A stretch of DNA of 64,000 bases. It comes from Guptibacillus algicola (GTDB taxonomy: Bacteria; Bacillota; Bacilli; Bacillales; Guptibacillaceae). The stretch is taken from assembly GCF_020171805.1 (NCBI RefSeq), contig NZ_JAIVAF010000003.1, positions 434,001 through 498,000 on the forward strand. Reading direction: 5' to 3'. Below are positions 35,447-43,771 of the stretch, one piece after another. A model generated the notes under the pieces. The model saw nothing but the letters and a program-made list of their open reading frames with translations. It ran no database searches and had not been told where the DNA came from. The translations under genes were made by a program, and so were the position numbers. Every line of letters begins with the position of its first letter. Position 1 is the stretch's first letter.

Positions 35447-36391
35447 GTGGGACAAAAGGTATTGTTCTTTGGGGATGTTGGAATCGACGACACGATTGCG
35501 CTTCTATATGCATACTTATCAGGCGAAATCGATGTGATTGGAATCGTTGCTTGCTACGGGAATGTTTCGAAAGAACAAACTGCAATAAACGTTCGTTATC
35601 TTCTAGAAGAAGTCGGACGTACGGACATTCCTGTGATGGGTGGTGCCGAAAAACCTATGACCGGTGAAGTTCCTGTCTTTTATCCGGACGTGCACGGTCC
35701 GGATGGACTCGGACCCATCACGCCTCCATCGAATCATTCCGCTCCACTGGAGAATTTCTTTGAGGTTATTCCTTTAATCGATAAGTATGATGACCTCGTC
35801 ATTGTAAACGTAGGAAGGTTAACGTCGCTAGCGACCCTGTTTCTTCTTTACTCGGAGAAGATGGAGAGAATTAATACATTTTATGTGATGGGTGGCGCAT
35901 TTAATGTACCAGGTAATGTGACGCCGAGTGCTGAGGCGAATTTTCACGCGGACCCAGTAGCGGCGAATATTGTGATGCGCTACGCAAAAAATGTAAAGTT
36001 ATTTCCATTAAACGTGACGCAAAGCGCGATCGTCACCCCTGGGATGATTGATTATATTGATTCTAAAGGCAAGTCTAAACTCTTAAAACCACTGCTCGAT
36101 TACTATTACTTTGAATTTTATAAAAAGAAGGTACCAGGGTTAGAAGGACCCCCCGTTCATGATGCGGTCACGATCATGGCGGTTATTCATCCTGAGATGT
36201 TTACTTTTTATAAGACGCCAGTTGCATTAGAGATCAGTGGTGAGGCTCGTGGACTTAGCATCGGTGACTTCCGGCAAAGTTTCGAACAAGATGAGTTCGA
36301 TGGAAGGCCAATTCAAGATGTTGCGGTTAACCTGGACTATTTTAACTTTTATCGAAACTTTATGAGAGTGATGACAGGTGAACCATTTTAG
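35447..36391 (+). CDS. Inosine/uridine-preferring nucleoside hydrolase
   Basis: 314-aa nucleoside N-ribohydrolase (PF01156) that splits ribonucleosides into base and ribose. Calcium-binding and catalytic region: FFGDVGIDDTIALL, where families have DxDxGxDD; the first Asp is Phe here and the other three remain. Further landmarks: VNVGRLTSLA, the GGAFNVPGNVTPSAEANFHADP loop region and VHDAVT with the C-terminal Asp ligand. Starts at GTG (35447) after GTGAGGTGAGG. The missing first Asp could lower or shift activity. No transporter or phosphorylase is adjacent. Confidence 0.88.
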   Translation: MGQKVLFFGDVGIDDTIALLYAYLSGEIDVIGIVACYGNVSKEQTAINVRYLLEEVGRTDIPVMGGAEKPMTGEVPVFYPDVHGPDGLGPITPPSNHSAPLENFFEVIPLIDKYDDLVIVNVGRLTSLATLFLLYSEKMERINTFYVMGGAFNVPGNVTPSAEANFHADPVAANIVMRYAKNVKLFPLNVTQSAIVTPGMIDYIDSKGKSKLLKPLLDYYYFEFYKKKVPGLEGPPVHDAVTIMAVIHPEMFTFYKTPVALEISGEARGLSIGDFRQSFEQDEFDGRPIQDVAVNLDYFNFYRNFMRVMTGEPF

Positions 36392-36455
36392 TAGATCGTT
36401 ATGAAACTTTTATCGTATAGAATTCGTAAGCAATTAGTGTGGTAGCTGTCGGATG

Positions 36456-36484
36456 AACCATTACCATAGAGGTAGTGGTTTTTC
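36456..36484 (+). terminator. Terminator after nucleoside hydrolase gene
   Basis: Stem AACCATTACC / GGTAGTGGTT, 5-nt loop, then TTTT. Confidence 0.75.
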
Positions 36485-36529
36485 ATATATAATAGAGATA
36501 ACGGCAGAACCAAGAGAGGAAGAGACCCA

Positions 36530-37138
36530 ATGATAACAGCAGTCGATCTCGTGAATGACATTCGTTTTGAAGGGGAATCCATTGTTACCTATCCAGACGA
36601 GCTTCATCCGATTGGGAAAGGAAGAAGCGCAGCGGTATTTAAACTCTCTATGGAAAATAAAGTATTAAAAGTTTTTTATCCTGAATTTCATCATCTAGCA
36701 GAACAAGAAGCAGCTATTTACCAAGAACTTGATAATGACGTCTATTATCCTAAGCTCTATGAGGCAGGGAAGGGCTATTTGATTCTTGAATATTTAGATG
36801 GGGTTACGTTCTATGATTGTTTGATCGAAGGGATTGAGATTACAAAAGAGATGGTTCAGAATGTAGAGGATGCACTTAACTATGCTAAAAGTAAAGGGCT
36901 AAACCCATCTGATACTCACTTACAAAACGTGATGTTATTAAAAACCGGAGAAGTGCGCGTAATCGATGTTGTTCGTTTTCGTCAAACGAAAGAATGCAGT
37001 CATTGGGAAGACTTGAAAACGGCTTATCAAACAATCTATTGCAACCCTTATTTTCCAAAAAAAATTCCGGCATGGGTAGTTGAAACAGTAATTCGATTAT
37101 ATCGAAAAGGCATCATCAAATTTAACAAAGAAAAGTGA
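36530..37138 (+). CDS. Small serine/threonine-kinase-like protein (YrzF-like)
   Basis: 202-aa protein-kinase-fold protein resembling B. subtilis YrzF. Gly-rich loop GKGRSAAVF, invariant Lys in KVLKVFYPE, hinge LEYLDGVTF. The catalytic loop reads NPSDTHLQN: the HRD histidine and arginine are lost but Asp and the Asn five positions later are kept; the DFG Asp is in VIDVVRF. Catalysis is thus possible. Target unknown. Ribosome site AGAGGAAGAG. The next gene starts 10 bp after the stop, so they are likely co-transcribed. Confidence 0.83.
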   Translation: MITAVDLVNDIRFEGESIVTYPDELHPIGKGRSAAVFKLSMENKVLKVFYPEFHHLAEQEAAIYQELDNDVYYPKLYEAGKGYLILEYLDGVTFYDCLIEGIEITKEMVQNVEDALNYAKSKGLNPSDTHLQNVMLLKTGEVRVIDVVRFRQTKECSHWEDLKTAYQTIYCNPYFPKKIPAWVVETVIRLYRKGIIKFNKEK

Positions 37139-37147
37139 GGGAGGCCC

Positions 37148-38248
37148 ATGATTGAAAGGTCGCGTATGTTTCGGTTTCTTATATGGCTGTTATTGATTTT
37201 CACGGTCATCTGGGTCGGAAGCAAAATTGAATTCTTATTTCGACCACTCGTCATTCTAGTAACGACGCTTGCTTTTCCGATCATCGCAGCGGGCGTATTC
37301 TATTATTTATTGCGCCCGATTATCGTATTGCTTGAGAAAGCAAAGATACCGAGGTCGCTCGGAATTCTTATTGTTTATCTTGCTCTTGCAGGTGGGATAA
37401 CCGGTCTTGTATTCAGCATCGGTCCTATACTGACCGAACAGTTTAATAGTTTAGCAAAAGGTGCTCCGGCGCTAGTAGAAGACCTTCAAGATGCACTTGT
37501 GCGGTGGGAGAGTAACCCATACATAGCAAACCTTTTACAAAGTGAAATGGTTTCGGTCGACGGAATGACTGAGCGCATATCTGGCTCGATCGGTGATATT
37601 AGCTCATCATTTGGAAACTACTTGTTATCCTTCTTGAACATCGTAACAGATGTTGTCATCGGAATCGTTCTTCTTCCTTTTATCCTTTATTACATGTTAA
37701 AGGATGGTAAAAAGCTGATGCCATCCATGTTACGATTCGTTCCGCGTGCACATCGTGAAGAAGGCGCTAAGATTCTAGAAGACATGGACGATGCATTGAG
37801 CGGATTTATACAAGGGCAGCTTATTGTGAGTCTTTTTATCGGAACGTTCGTGTATATCTGGTATGTCATCATTGGACTTGATTACGCCTTGATCCTGGCC
37901 TTTATCGCACTCTTCTTGAACGTGGTTCCTTTCATCGGACCGATTATCGGGACGGCACCAGGTGTACTTGTTGGCTTCATTCAATCTCCATTAACTGCAC
38001 TTTATGTTGTTTTAGGAGTAATCGTAATCCAACAAATCGAAAGTAATTTGATATCTCCACAAGTGATGGGAAGAAGACTCGATATTCATCCTTTGACGAT
38101 TATTCTTTTGCTACTCGTTGCAAGTAGTTTAGCAGGGTTCCTTGGGCTCATACTAGCCATTCCGACCTATGCGGTTTTGAAGGTAATCGCGACCCACACC
38201 TATCGACTCATTAAGCTCCAGCAGCGTGGTAAACATAGCGGTAACTAA
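37148..38248 (+). CDS. AI-2E family transporter
   Basis: 366-aa membrane protein with about eight helices, PF01594 (AI-2E/YueF/TqsA family). Landmarks: PFILYYMLKDG, GFIQGQLIVSLFIG, the FLNVVPFIGPIIGTAPG segment and LDIHPLTIILLLL. Members export autoinducer-2 or act as Na+/H+ antiporters in halotolerant bacilli, so either role is open. Ribosome site GAGGGAGG. Confidence 0.92.
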   Translation: MIERSRMFRFLIWLLLIFTVIWVGSKIEFLFRPLVILVTTLAFPIIAAGVFYYLLRPIIVLLEKAKIPRSLGILIVYLALAGGITGLVFSIGPILTEQFNSLAKGAPALVEDLQDALVRWESNPYIANLLQSEMVSVDGMTERISGSIGDISSSFGNYLLSFLNIVTDVVIGIVLLPFILYYMLKDGKKLMPSMLRFVPRAHREEGAKILEDMDDALSGFIQGQLIVSLFIGTFVYIWYVIIGLDYALILAFIALFLNVVPFIGPIIGTAPGVLVGFIQSPLTALYVVLGVIVIQQIESNLISPQVMGRRLDIHPLTIILLLLVASSLAGFLGLILAIPTYAVLKVIATHTYRLIKLQQRGKHSGN

Positions 38249-38251
38249 ACA

Positions 38252-38281
38252 AAAACTCTCCCATTGAGGAGAGTTTTTTTA
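38252..38281 (+). terminator. Terminator after AI-2E transporter gene
   Basis: Stem AAAACTCTCC / GGAGAGTTTT and T-run. Confidence 0.92.
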
Positions 38282-38444
38282 TCGAAATGAGCTTTTTTAT
38301 TATGATTTCGTAAAAAAAAACAGTTCTTTGTTCTTAGACATAAACTTGTAAATTTCGATCAATAGACCCCTGAAATGACAGGTTTCTTTGTGCTAGATTA
38401 ATAGATGTTCGATTCTAAATAAAAAAACTTGGGGGAAAATCAAC

Positions 38445-39383
38445 ATGAAACGTAAAGGGTTTGTCGCGTTATCGCTAGCATTAACGCTAGCGATCGCACC
38501 AGGGTTTTCAAGTAACCACACAGAAACAACAACTGTAGACGCTTCAGGAAATCAAGTAACGATCGAATCACTTCCAAAGGCAAAGAATAAAGGCAAAGAA
38601 GATTTCGACCAAGCTGCATTAGTAGAAAATGATTCAGTTGCTGAGATCGTTAACGAACAAGGCAAGAAAATCGGTGAAAAGAAGATAGAAAAGAACACTA
38701 CAAAGAAACAATCGAAAGAAGATAAAAAAGCAATGAAGAACGAAGCGAAAGAAGAGAAGAAAGCAGAGAAGAACAAATCGAAAGAAGGAGAGCTTATCTG
38801 CTTGTTCTGTGGAGGATCTGGCGGTGGATCTGACGATGGTGGAGACAACGGATCAGGGGATGAAGCAACTCGTGTCGTAACTGTTATTGTTGCAGCTGAC
38901 GAAGAATACCGTGCAGCACACAGTGACTGGCAAACACTCACTCAAAACATCATCGAAAACGCAGACAACGGCTTTACTCGTGACCACGATATCGATTTCC
39001 AGGTGAAGACGTTTGCTCAGTGGAGCTCACAAGGAAGAAATGCATCTGAGATTCTTCAAGACTTAGATCGAGATTGGAATGGAAACGGTGAAGATTTCTT
39101 AGTAGGTTTCACGCGTGATTCGAACTTCAACTCTGGCGGTATCGCTTATGTGTATTCAAACGATCCTTATCAGAGTGCCGTTTCAGTCAACCTTGACCAA
39201 GGTGCAGAAAACACTTGGCATGCAGCTCAGCATGAGTTCTCTCATAACTACGGCCTTGGACATGACCCTCAAGGGAGCGGCATCAAGTGCATCATGAACT
39301 ATGATTATTCTTATAGCGTCGACTACTGGCACCAAGAACATGATGATCAAATTGAAGCTAACAAAGGTTGGTATGGTAAGTAA
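38445..39383 (+). CDS. Secreted metzincin-type zinc metalloprotease
   Basis: 312 aa. Signal peptide at residues 1-23 (MKRKGF, hydrophobic core). A propeptide-like part holds a very Lys/Glu-rich stretch (about 75-118). Then comes LICLFCGG with a CxxC, a Gly/Asp-rich linker and the catalytic domain. Zinc site HEFSHNYGLGHD: H263, E264, H267 and H273, the HExxHxxGxxH metzincin form, with a Met-turn in CIMNYDYS. It resembles secreted archaemetzincin- or snapalysin-like proteases only in this motif. Ribosome site GGGGG; own terminator. Confidence 0.8.
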   Translation: MKRKGFVALSLALTLAIAPGFSSNHTETTTVDASGNQVTIESLPKAKNKGKEDFDQAALVENDSVAEIVNEQGKKIGEKKIEKNTTKKQSKEDKKAMKNEAKEEKKAEKNKSKEGELICLFCGGSGGGSDDGGDNGSGDEATRVVTVIVAADEEYRAAHSDWQTLTQNIIENADNGFTRDHDIDFQVKTFAQWSSQGRNASEILQDLDRDWNGNGEDFLVGFTRDSNFNSGGIAYVYSNDPYQSAVSVNLDQGAENTWHAAQHEFSHNYGLGHDPQGSGIKCIMNYDYSYSVDYWHQEHDDQIEANKGWYGK

Positions 39384-39403
39384 GTCGATAAACGATTAGC
39401 GAA

Positions 39404-39433
39404 AACGCCCGGTTAATTCCGGGCGTTTTTTTA
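39404..39433 (+). terminator. Terminator after metzincin gene
   Basis: Stem AACGCCCGG / CCGGGCGTT with a T-run. Confidence 0.93.
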
Positions 39434-39534
39434 TATGTGATGGAAGAGGATATCGACGGGGATTATGTTAAACTTGGGTTATCAGAATTTTCCAAGTTTT
39501 GATTGGGTGATTCAGTGGTTGCTAAAGTAGAGAG

Positions 39535-40443
39535 GTGACAGAAATCACAAAGAATCGTTTTGATTATTATGTTGAAAGAGTAGGACAAGGAGAACCGATT
39601 ATTTTTCTCCCTGCGGGCGGTTTTTCAGGCAATGAAGGTTTAAATATAGCAGAACATTTGAAAGAAGAGTATGAAACTCACTTAATCGATCTACCGGGTC
39701 TTGGGAAAAGCAGTGGTATTGAAGGTAAAGTAACATCATTGCAATTAGCAGACTGGATAAATCGGTATATGGAACAACAAAATATTGAAAAAGCGAACTT
39801 TATTGGACATTCATTAGGTGGAGCTGTCCTTTTATCCTTTGCAGTTCACTACCCTCATAAAGTAAATAAACTAATTTTGCTAGACCAAGGACACAAACCT
39901 TTCCCAAGAGTTCCTACATCAGAGTTTGGTCTATTTGCATATGCTTTCCCTTTATTGAATGTTGGGGTCAAGCTTTTTGGAGAATCATTCCTAAGTAAAT
40001 TAGCACCACTTTTCACTCAAGAAAATGAACAAGAGGTCAATGAGATTCCCTTTGACGATAACGTGACGCGATTTTGTGAGCATGTACATATAAAAGAAAA
40101 TCACTATGTACGTACTGCTCTGAAACATCAAAGTGATTTTTCGGTTCAAGGACTTAAACTAATGTTTGGATACTATGACCTTAATCTTCCTCGTTTATTA
40201 AAAAAGGTAGATGTACCAACTTACTTAGTCTATGGGACTTTTGAAAGTGTTAATGAAAAAGAGTATCGAAACACAAAACAGTACATACAAAAAATTAAGA
40301 AACATAATCTCCCGATAAAATATTACCCAGTCCAAGGTGGTCATTATGTACATTGGAGTGAAGATTTTTCTTTGAGTGAAGTGAAGGAATTTCTCACAGA
40401 CGCTGATGGAACAAATAGAGTGCACTATGAAAAAAGTATATAG
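39535..40443 (+). CDS. Alpha/beta hydrolase
   Basis: 302-aa alpha/beta hydrolase with nucleophile Ser in FIGHSLGGAV, LPGLGKSS before it and a late His in QGGHYVHWSEDF. Start taken at GTG 39535; the ribosome-like GAGAGGTGA overlaps it, so the true start is uncertain. The gene and the next two are clearly richer in A/T than their neighbours and their spacing is small, suggesting a transferred cassette. Substrate unknown. Confidence 0.8.
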   Translation: MTEITKNRFDYYVERVGQGEPIIFLPAGGFSGNEGLNIAEHLKEEYETHLIDLPGLGKSSGIEGKVTSLQLADWINRYMEQQNIEKANFIGHSLGGAVLLSFAVHYPHKVNKLILLDQGHKPFPRVPTSEFGLFAYAFPLLNVGVKLFGESFLSKLAPLFTQENEQEVNEIPFDDNVTRFCEHVHIKENHYVRTALKHQSDFSVQGLKLMFGYYDLNLPRLLKKVDVPTYLVYGTFESVNEKEYRNTKQYIQKIKKHNLPIKYYPVQGGHYVHWSEDFSLSEVKEFLTDADGTNRVHYEKSI

Positions 40444-40449
40444 GTATTC

Positions 40450-40797
40450 ATGTGGAACGTTTTAATAGAGAAAGGTATTGATATCATGTCTCTTTGGAAA
40501 GGGTATGCTCTTACGATGATAGAAATCATTGGCTTTTTAGTTGTTGGTTTTATACTCACCGAGTTTCCTCTCAGTAAGTTGTATGAGCGTGGAGGTATTT
40601 CCTTTGTTGGAAATGTGGGTTCAGTGTGGATCGGCTTCTCATTTATCCTTTTTTCTTTATACACGTTATTTAGAACGTATGTCCTCACCAATGAAAGTCC
40701 TTTGTTGAACGGTCGCATTACCTCTCTAACTTTTTGGTGCGTTTTTATCTGGTCAATCTACTCACTAACTTCTCCTTTTGTAAGAGGGAGTATATAA
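40450..40797 (+). CDS. Small membrane protein, function unknown
   Basis: 115 aa from the ATG at 40450, or 103 aa from 40486; neither ribosome site is strong. Three to four hydrophobic segments (EIIGFLVVGFILTEF, WIGFSFILFSLYTLF, FWCVFIWSIYSL). It starts 6 bp after the hydrolase stop and shares its A/T-rich composition. No family recognised. Confidence 0.65.
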   Translation: MWNVLIEKGIDIMSLWKGYALTMIEIIGFLVVGFILTEFPLSKLYERGGISFVGNVGSVWIGFSFILFSLYTLFRTYVLTNESPLLNGRITSLTFWCVFIWSIYSLTSPFVRGSI

Positions 40798-40820
40798 TTG
40801 TCACGAGTGGGGGAGTGATA

Positions 40821-41123
40821 ATGAATTTTTGTCCCAATTGTCATGCGAAAGTATCAAGGTGGGAGTTAGTTAAAAAAACACTCATTAAAAAGATATATCC
40901 TATTCGTTGTACTCAATGCTCTCAATCTCTCTATTTCACAGCAAAATCCTTAAGAATCACGTTTTCGCTTATCCCAATACTACCAATAGTGTTAATAATG
41001 TTGATAGTCTTTGATGTACCCGAGACAATTTCAGGACTAACTATTTTCGCGTTGCTTTTTATGCTTTTATCAACATACCCATTTCTTCTGGAACTTACGG
41101 ATAAAGAGAAGAAGCTCTATTAA
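40821..41123 (+). CDS. CXXC-20-CXXC family membrane protein
   Basis: 100 aa. The ATG at 40821 follows GGGGGAGTGATA. A zinc-ribbon-like N-terminus, CPNC at residues 4-7 and CTQC about 25 residues later, precedes two transmembrane helices. This fits the TIGR04104 type (CxxC about 20 residues before a second CxxC, then hydrophobic segments). Function is unknown. Last gene of the A/T-rich group. Confidence 0.78.
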   Translation: MNFCPNCHAKVSRWELVKKTLIKKIYPIRCTQCSQSLYFTAKSLRITFSLIPILPIVLIMLIVFDVPETISGLTIFALLFMLLSTYPFLLELTDKEKKLY

Positions 41124-41149
41124 TTACCCTTTGTTTTTAGCTCTAAATA

Positions 41150-41190
41150 AAAGCCGCACTACCTCTTCAACGTTGAGGTGGTACGGCTTG
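41150..41190. terminator. Bidirectional terminator between cassette and 3D-domain gene
   Basis: Long stem AAGCCGCACTACCTC / GAGGTGGTACGGCTT with one mismatch; the T-rich side TTTTATTT serves the minus-strand gene. Confidence 0.8.
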
Positions 41191-41199
41191 CTTTATCTA

Positions 41200-42000
41200 T
41201 TATTTTATAACTTTCACTTTCACGTCTTTACGACCCCATGCCATCGCATCGTCTTGGTCTTCGATGAAAACATCGATTTTCTTGCCATTGATTGCTCCGC
41301 CTGTATCTGCAGCAATTGCACGGCCATAGCCTTCAACTTCAACGATTGAGCCCATAGGAATCACATCTGGATCCACTGCGATCACGTTCCCATCAGGGTA
41401 TTTCTTCAAGTTTACGCCCATTCTCGTTACGCCTGAGCATCCATCGCAATGAGCCGTGTACGCTGTACTTTCAACTGTAAGCTCTTTTCCTGCAGCTGTT
41501 CCTTCAGAAGCAGCTTGATTCAGAGCTGATCGAGTGCTTGGACCAGCGATTCCGTCGACTTCTAGTCCTCTTGCTTCTTGGAAGCTTTTCACGGAAGCTT
41601 TCGTTCCGTCTCCATACACCCCGTCAAGACCTGAAGTGTGGTGACCTGTTTTTTCGAGTTGACTCTGAATATGTATGACTTGTTTCCCGATATCGCCATA
41701 ACGAAGGACTTTAATCTTGCTATTTGTGTTAGGTCCAGCGATGCCATCTACTTTTAGATTTCGTTGCTCTTGAAATTCTTTTACGGCGTTTTTCGTGATA
41801 TCACCATAGTAGCCTGTCGCTGTGTGATAAGGGAATACTCCTTTTGTAAGAAGATAGTTTTGAAGTTCTACAACATCAGAACCTCTATCTCCTTTGTTCA
41901 ATGTTCTGTCGCCAAGCTCTGCTGAAGCAAGCGCGGGCAGTGCCATCATCACGAAAGCTGCAACGACGAACATACTGATCATTTTAGATTTACGAAACAT
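41200..42000 (-). CDS. Secreted wall protein with two PG-binding domains and a 3D domain
   Basis: 266 aa. Signal peptide to about residue 27 (ALASAE). Two PG_binding_1 repeats (LNKGDRGSDVVELQNYL... and LRYGDIGKQVIHIQSQL...), each with a DGIAGP loop, bind peptidoglycan. The C-terminal 3D domain carries AVDPDVIPMGS, IAADTGGAINGK and IDVF with the three conserved aspartates; ESTAYTAHCDGC precedes it. This is the stationary-phase or WalR-type lytic murein hydrolase layout seen in YocH, but here with PG-binding rather than LysM domains. Ribosome site GTGAGG. Confidence 0.9.
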   Translation of the reverse strand: MFRKSKMISMFVVAAFVMMALPALASAELGDRTLNKGDRGSDVVELQNYLLTKGVFPYHTATGYYGDITKNAVKEFQEQRNLKVDGIAGPNTNSKIKVLRYGDIGKQVIHIQSQLEKTGHHTSGLDGVYGDGTKASVKSFQEARGLEVDGIAGPSTRSALNQAASEGTAAGKELTVESTAYTAHCDGCSGVTRMGVNLKKYPDGNVIAVDPDVIPMGSIVEVEGYGRAIAADTGGAINGKKIDVFIEDQDDAMAWGRKDVKVKVIK

Positions 42001-42195
42001 ATCGTTTCCTCACTTTCTGCAATTTGATTCACAGAAAGGTATTCGGCATCATTCATCAAGTAACGACAATGACGGAGGAAAACACTACATTTTAACCAGA
42101 GATCGTCCAGAATTTGGTTCTTACCTAAAAGATAGATTGACTGTTAACCATTAGAAAAGGAGAATAGTAGTAGTGCTAGCGAAAGGAGAATACCA

Positions 42196-42459
42196 TTGAA
42201 GCCGCTTGAAAAGAAATGGATACATATTATTAATATCATACTCGGAATCATTATCGTGCCGTACTCGATCCTTGAACTGTTAGGGGTGTTACTCTTAAGG
42301 ACAGATTATATATACGCATTAGTTCCAGTCGGTTTGCTTCTTATCTGGCTCGTTTTGTACATTGTTCAAGTGAAAAAGGAAAACACGCTGCTTGTGTTTG
42401 GAGCAGTTTTCTTGAATGTGTTCTATATGTTCTTTATCATTCCAAAGGTACTGTATTAG
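42196..42459 (+). CDS. Small membrane protein, function unknown
   Basis: 87 aa starting at TTG 42196 behind GAAAGGAG. Three transmembrane segments, with short charged ends. No recognised family. It is divergent from the 3D-domain gene. Confidence 0.7.
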   Translation: MKPLEKKWIHIINIILGIIIVPYSILELLGVLLLRTDYIYALVPVGLLLIWLVLYIVQVKKENTLLVFGAVFLNVFYMFFIIPKVLY

Positions 42460-42550
42460 TTCTAGCCACTTCCGATGATTAAAATTATTTTCAGCGGGTA
42501 ATATACAAAAGTGGCTGAAGCAGGCTAAGAAGATAAAGGAGAGGATTTCA

Positions 42551-43213
42551 ATGAGTAAAAAAGTACTAATGGTCGTAACAAACCATACAGAAATCGATGC
42601 AGAAAATAAAACAGGCTTATGGCTTGAAGAGTTCGCAGTTCCTTACAATATCTTCAAGGAAAAAGGATATGAAATTAAGGTAACTTCAATAAAAGGCGGA
42701 AAAGTAGAGCTTGATCCAAACAGTATTCCTGAGGAATCTCATCCGGAATGGGAAGAAGCACAGCAGAAGCTAGAGATTACAACGCCTCTATCAAAAGAAG
42801 ATGCGAATCAGTTTGACGCAGTCTTCCTTCCGGGTGGTCATGGTACGATGTTCGACTTCCCAGATAGCGAAACACTTCTTCACGTACTGCAAGAGCAAGC
42901 ACAAAGTGACAAAGTGATCGGTGCTGTTTGCCACGGACCAGCTGGACTTGTGAACGTAACGTACAATGACGGTACGCCTATTGTACAAGGGAAGCAAGTA
43001 ACAGGATTTACAGATTCTGAAGAAGAAGAAATGCAGCTAGTTGAGAAAATGCCATTCTTGCTTGAGTCAACGCTTCGTCTAAAAGGCGCAGATTTTACCT
43101 CGCAAGAAAATTGGGCAGACTTTGCTGTTCGTGACGGCAAGCTCGTTACTGGGCAAAACCCTCAATCAAGCGCTAGTGCAGCAAACAAAGTAGTTGAAGC
43201 ACTAGAAGTATAA
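42551..43213 (+). CDS. DJ-1/PfpI family protein (Hsp31-like)
   Basis: 220-aa class I glutamine-amidotransferase-fold protein. The nucleophilic Cys lies in GAVCHGPAGL (about residue 122) with the neighbouring His; the acidic partner is in the N-terminal TGLWLEEFAVPY (Glu). VFLPGGHGTMFDFP is typical. Homologues act as glutathione-independent glyoxalases (glyoxalase III) or chaperones against methylglyoxal stress. Ribosome site AAAGGAGAGG. Confidence 0.92.
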   Translation: MSKKVLMVVTNHTEIDAENKTGLWLEEFAVPYNIFKEKGYEIKVTSIKGGKVELDPNSIPEESHPEWEEAQQKLEITTPLSKEDANQFDAVFLPGGHGTMFDFPDSETLLHVLQEQAQSDKVIGAVCHGPAGLVNVTYNDGTPIVQGKQVTGFTDSEEEEMQLVEKMPFLLESTLRLKGADFTSQENWADFAVRDGKLVTGQNPQSSASAANKVVEALEV

Positions 43214-43221
43214 GAGTGACT

Positions 43222-43252
43222 GAGCGAATCCTTGTGATTCGCTCTTTTTTTT
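43222..43252 (+). terminator. Terminator after DJ-1 family gene
   Basis: Stem GAGCGAATC / GATTCGCTC and eight T. Confidence 0.93.
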
Positions 43253-43289
43253 ATGTTTTTGAGGTTGGATAACAGGGGAAAAGTAGAGA

Positions 43290-43318
43290 TATCAGCGAAA
43301 TGGGCGGTATATCGGCGA
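43290..43318. repeat. Two-unit copy of the TCGCTGATA element, opposite strand
   Basis: TATCAGCGA (43290) and TATCGGCGA (43310) are the reverse complements of the two unit types at 16328-16438, again 20 bp apart. Confidence 0.8.
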
Positions 43319-43455
43319 AGACACGCTCCGGGTACAAGAAAAGAAGGAGCTTAAGCACTCGTTGTAGAAGTGGATTTTTACTACGGGATTAAAACATGGT
43401 ATAACAGGCATAGATTATAACTAGCGAAACCCTCTGAGTTTTCGTAAAGGAAGCA

Positions 43456-43743
43456 GTGAATATCATGACGTTTATTACCTCTCATCCGTTCATAGAAATG
43501 GTTCGCAAAATCGAACGGACAGGGCAGCACACGATTGAGGAAGAATATGAATTAGAGTTATATGAAGATAGCATTCGCTCGACATACCAGCATTATCGAT
43601 TGAACGACGTGTTCGATGTGTCCTATCGATTTACGACTGGCAACTATGGGTTTCTTTATCTCCACACAAACAGAGGTGTGATTTCTTTTATGATAAAAGA
43701 AGATCCTCGCTCGTTTGTTGAAGAATATAAGAAGTTGATTTAA
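43456..43743 (+). CDS. Small hypothetical protein
   Basis: 95 aa from GTG 43456 (or 92 aa from ATG 43465). Soluble, acidic N-terminal half (IEEEYELELYEDSI) and an aromatic-rich second half (FTTGNYGFLYLHTNRG). No known domain. The aldo/keto reductase gene starts 28 bp after its stop, so the two may be co-transcribed. Confidence 0.7.
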   Translation: MNIMTFITSHPFIEMVRKIERTGQHTIEEEYELELYEDSIRSTYQHYRLNDVFDVSYRFTTGNYGFLYLHTNRGVISFMIKEDPRSFVEEYKKLI

Positions 43744-43771
43744 ACATTCATAGGGGGAGGATGATGAGGGA

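Noticed and set aside
42464-42516. Inverted repeat AGCCACTT / AAGTGGCT before the DJ-1 family gene
   Set aside because: 8-bp arms with a 37-bp loop are weak and could be chance.
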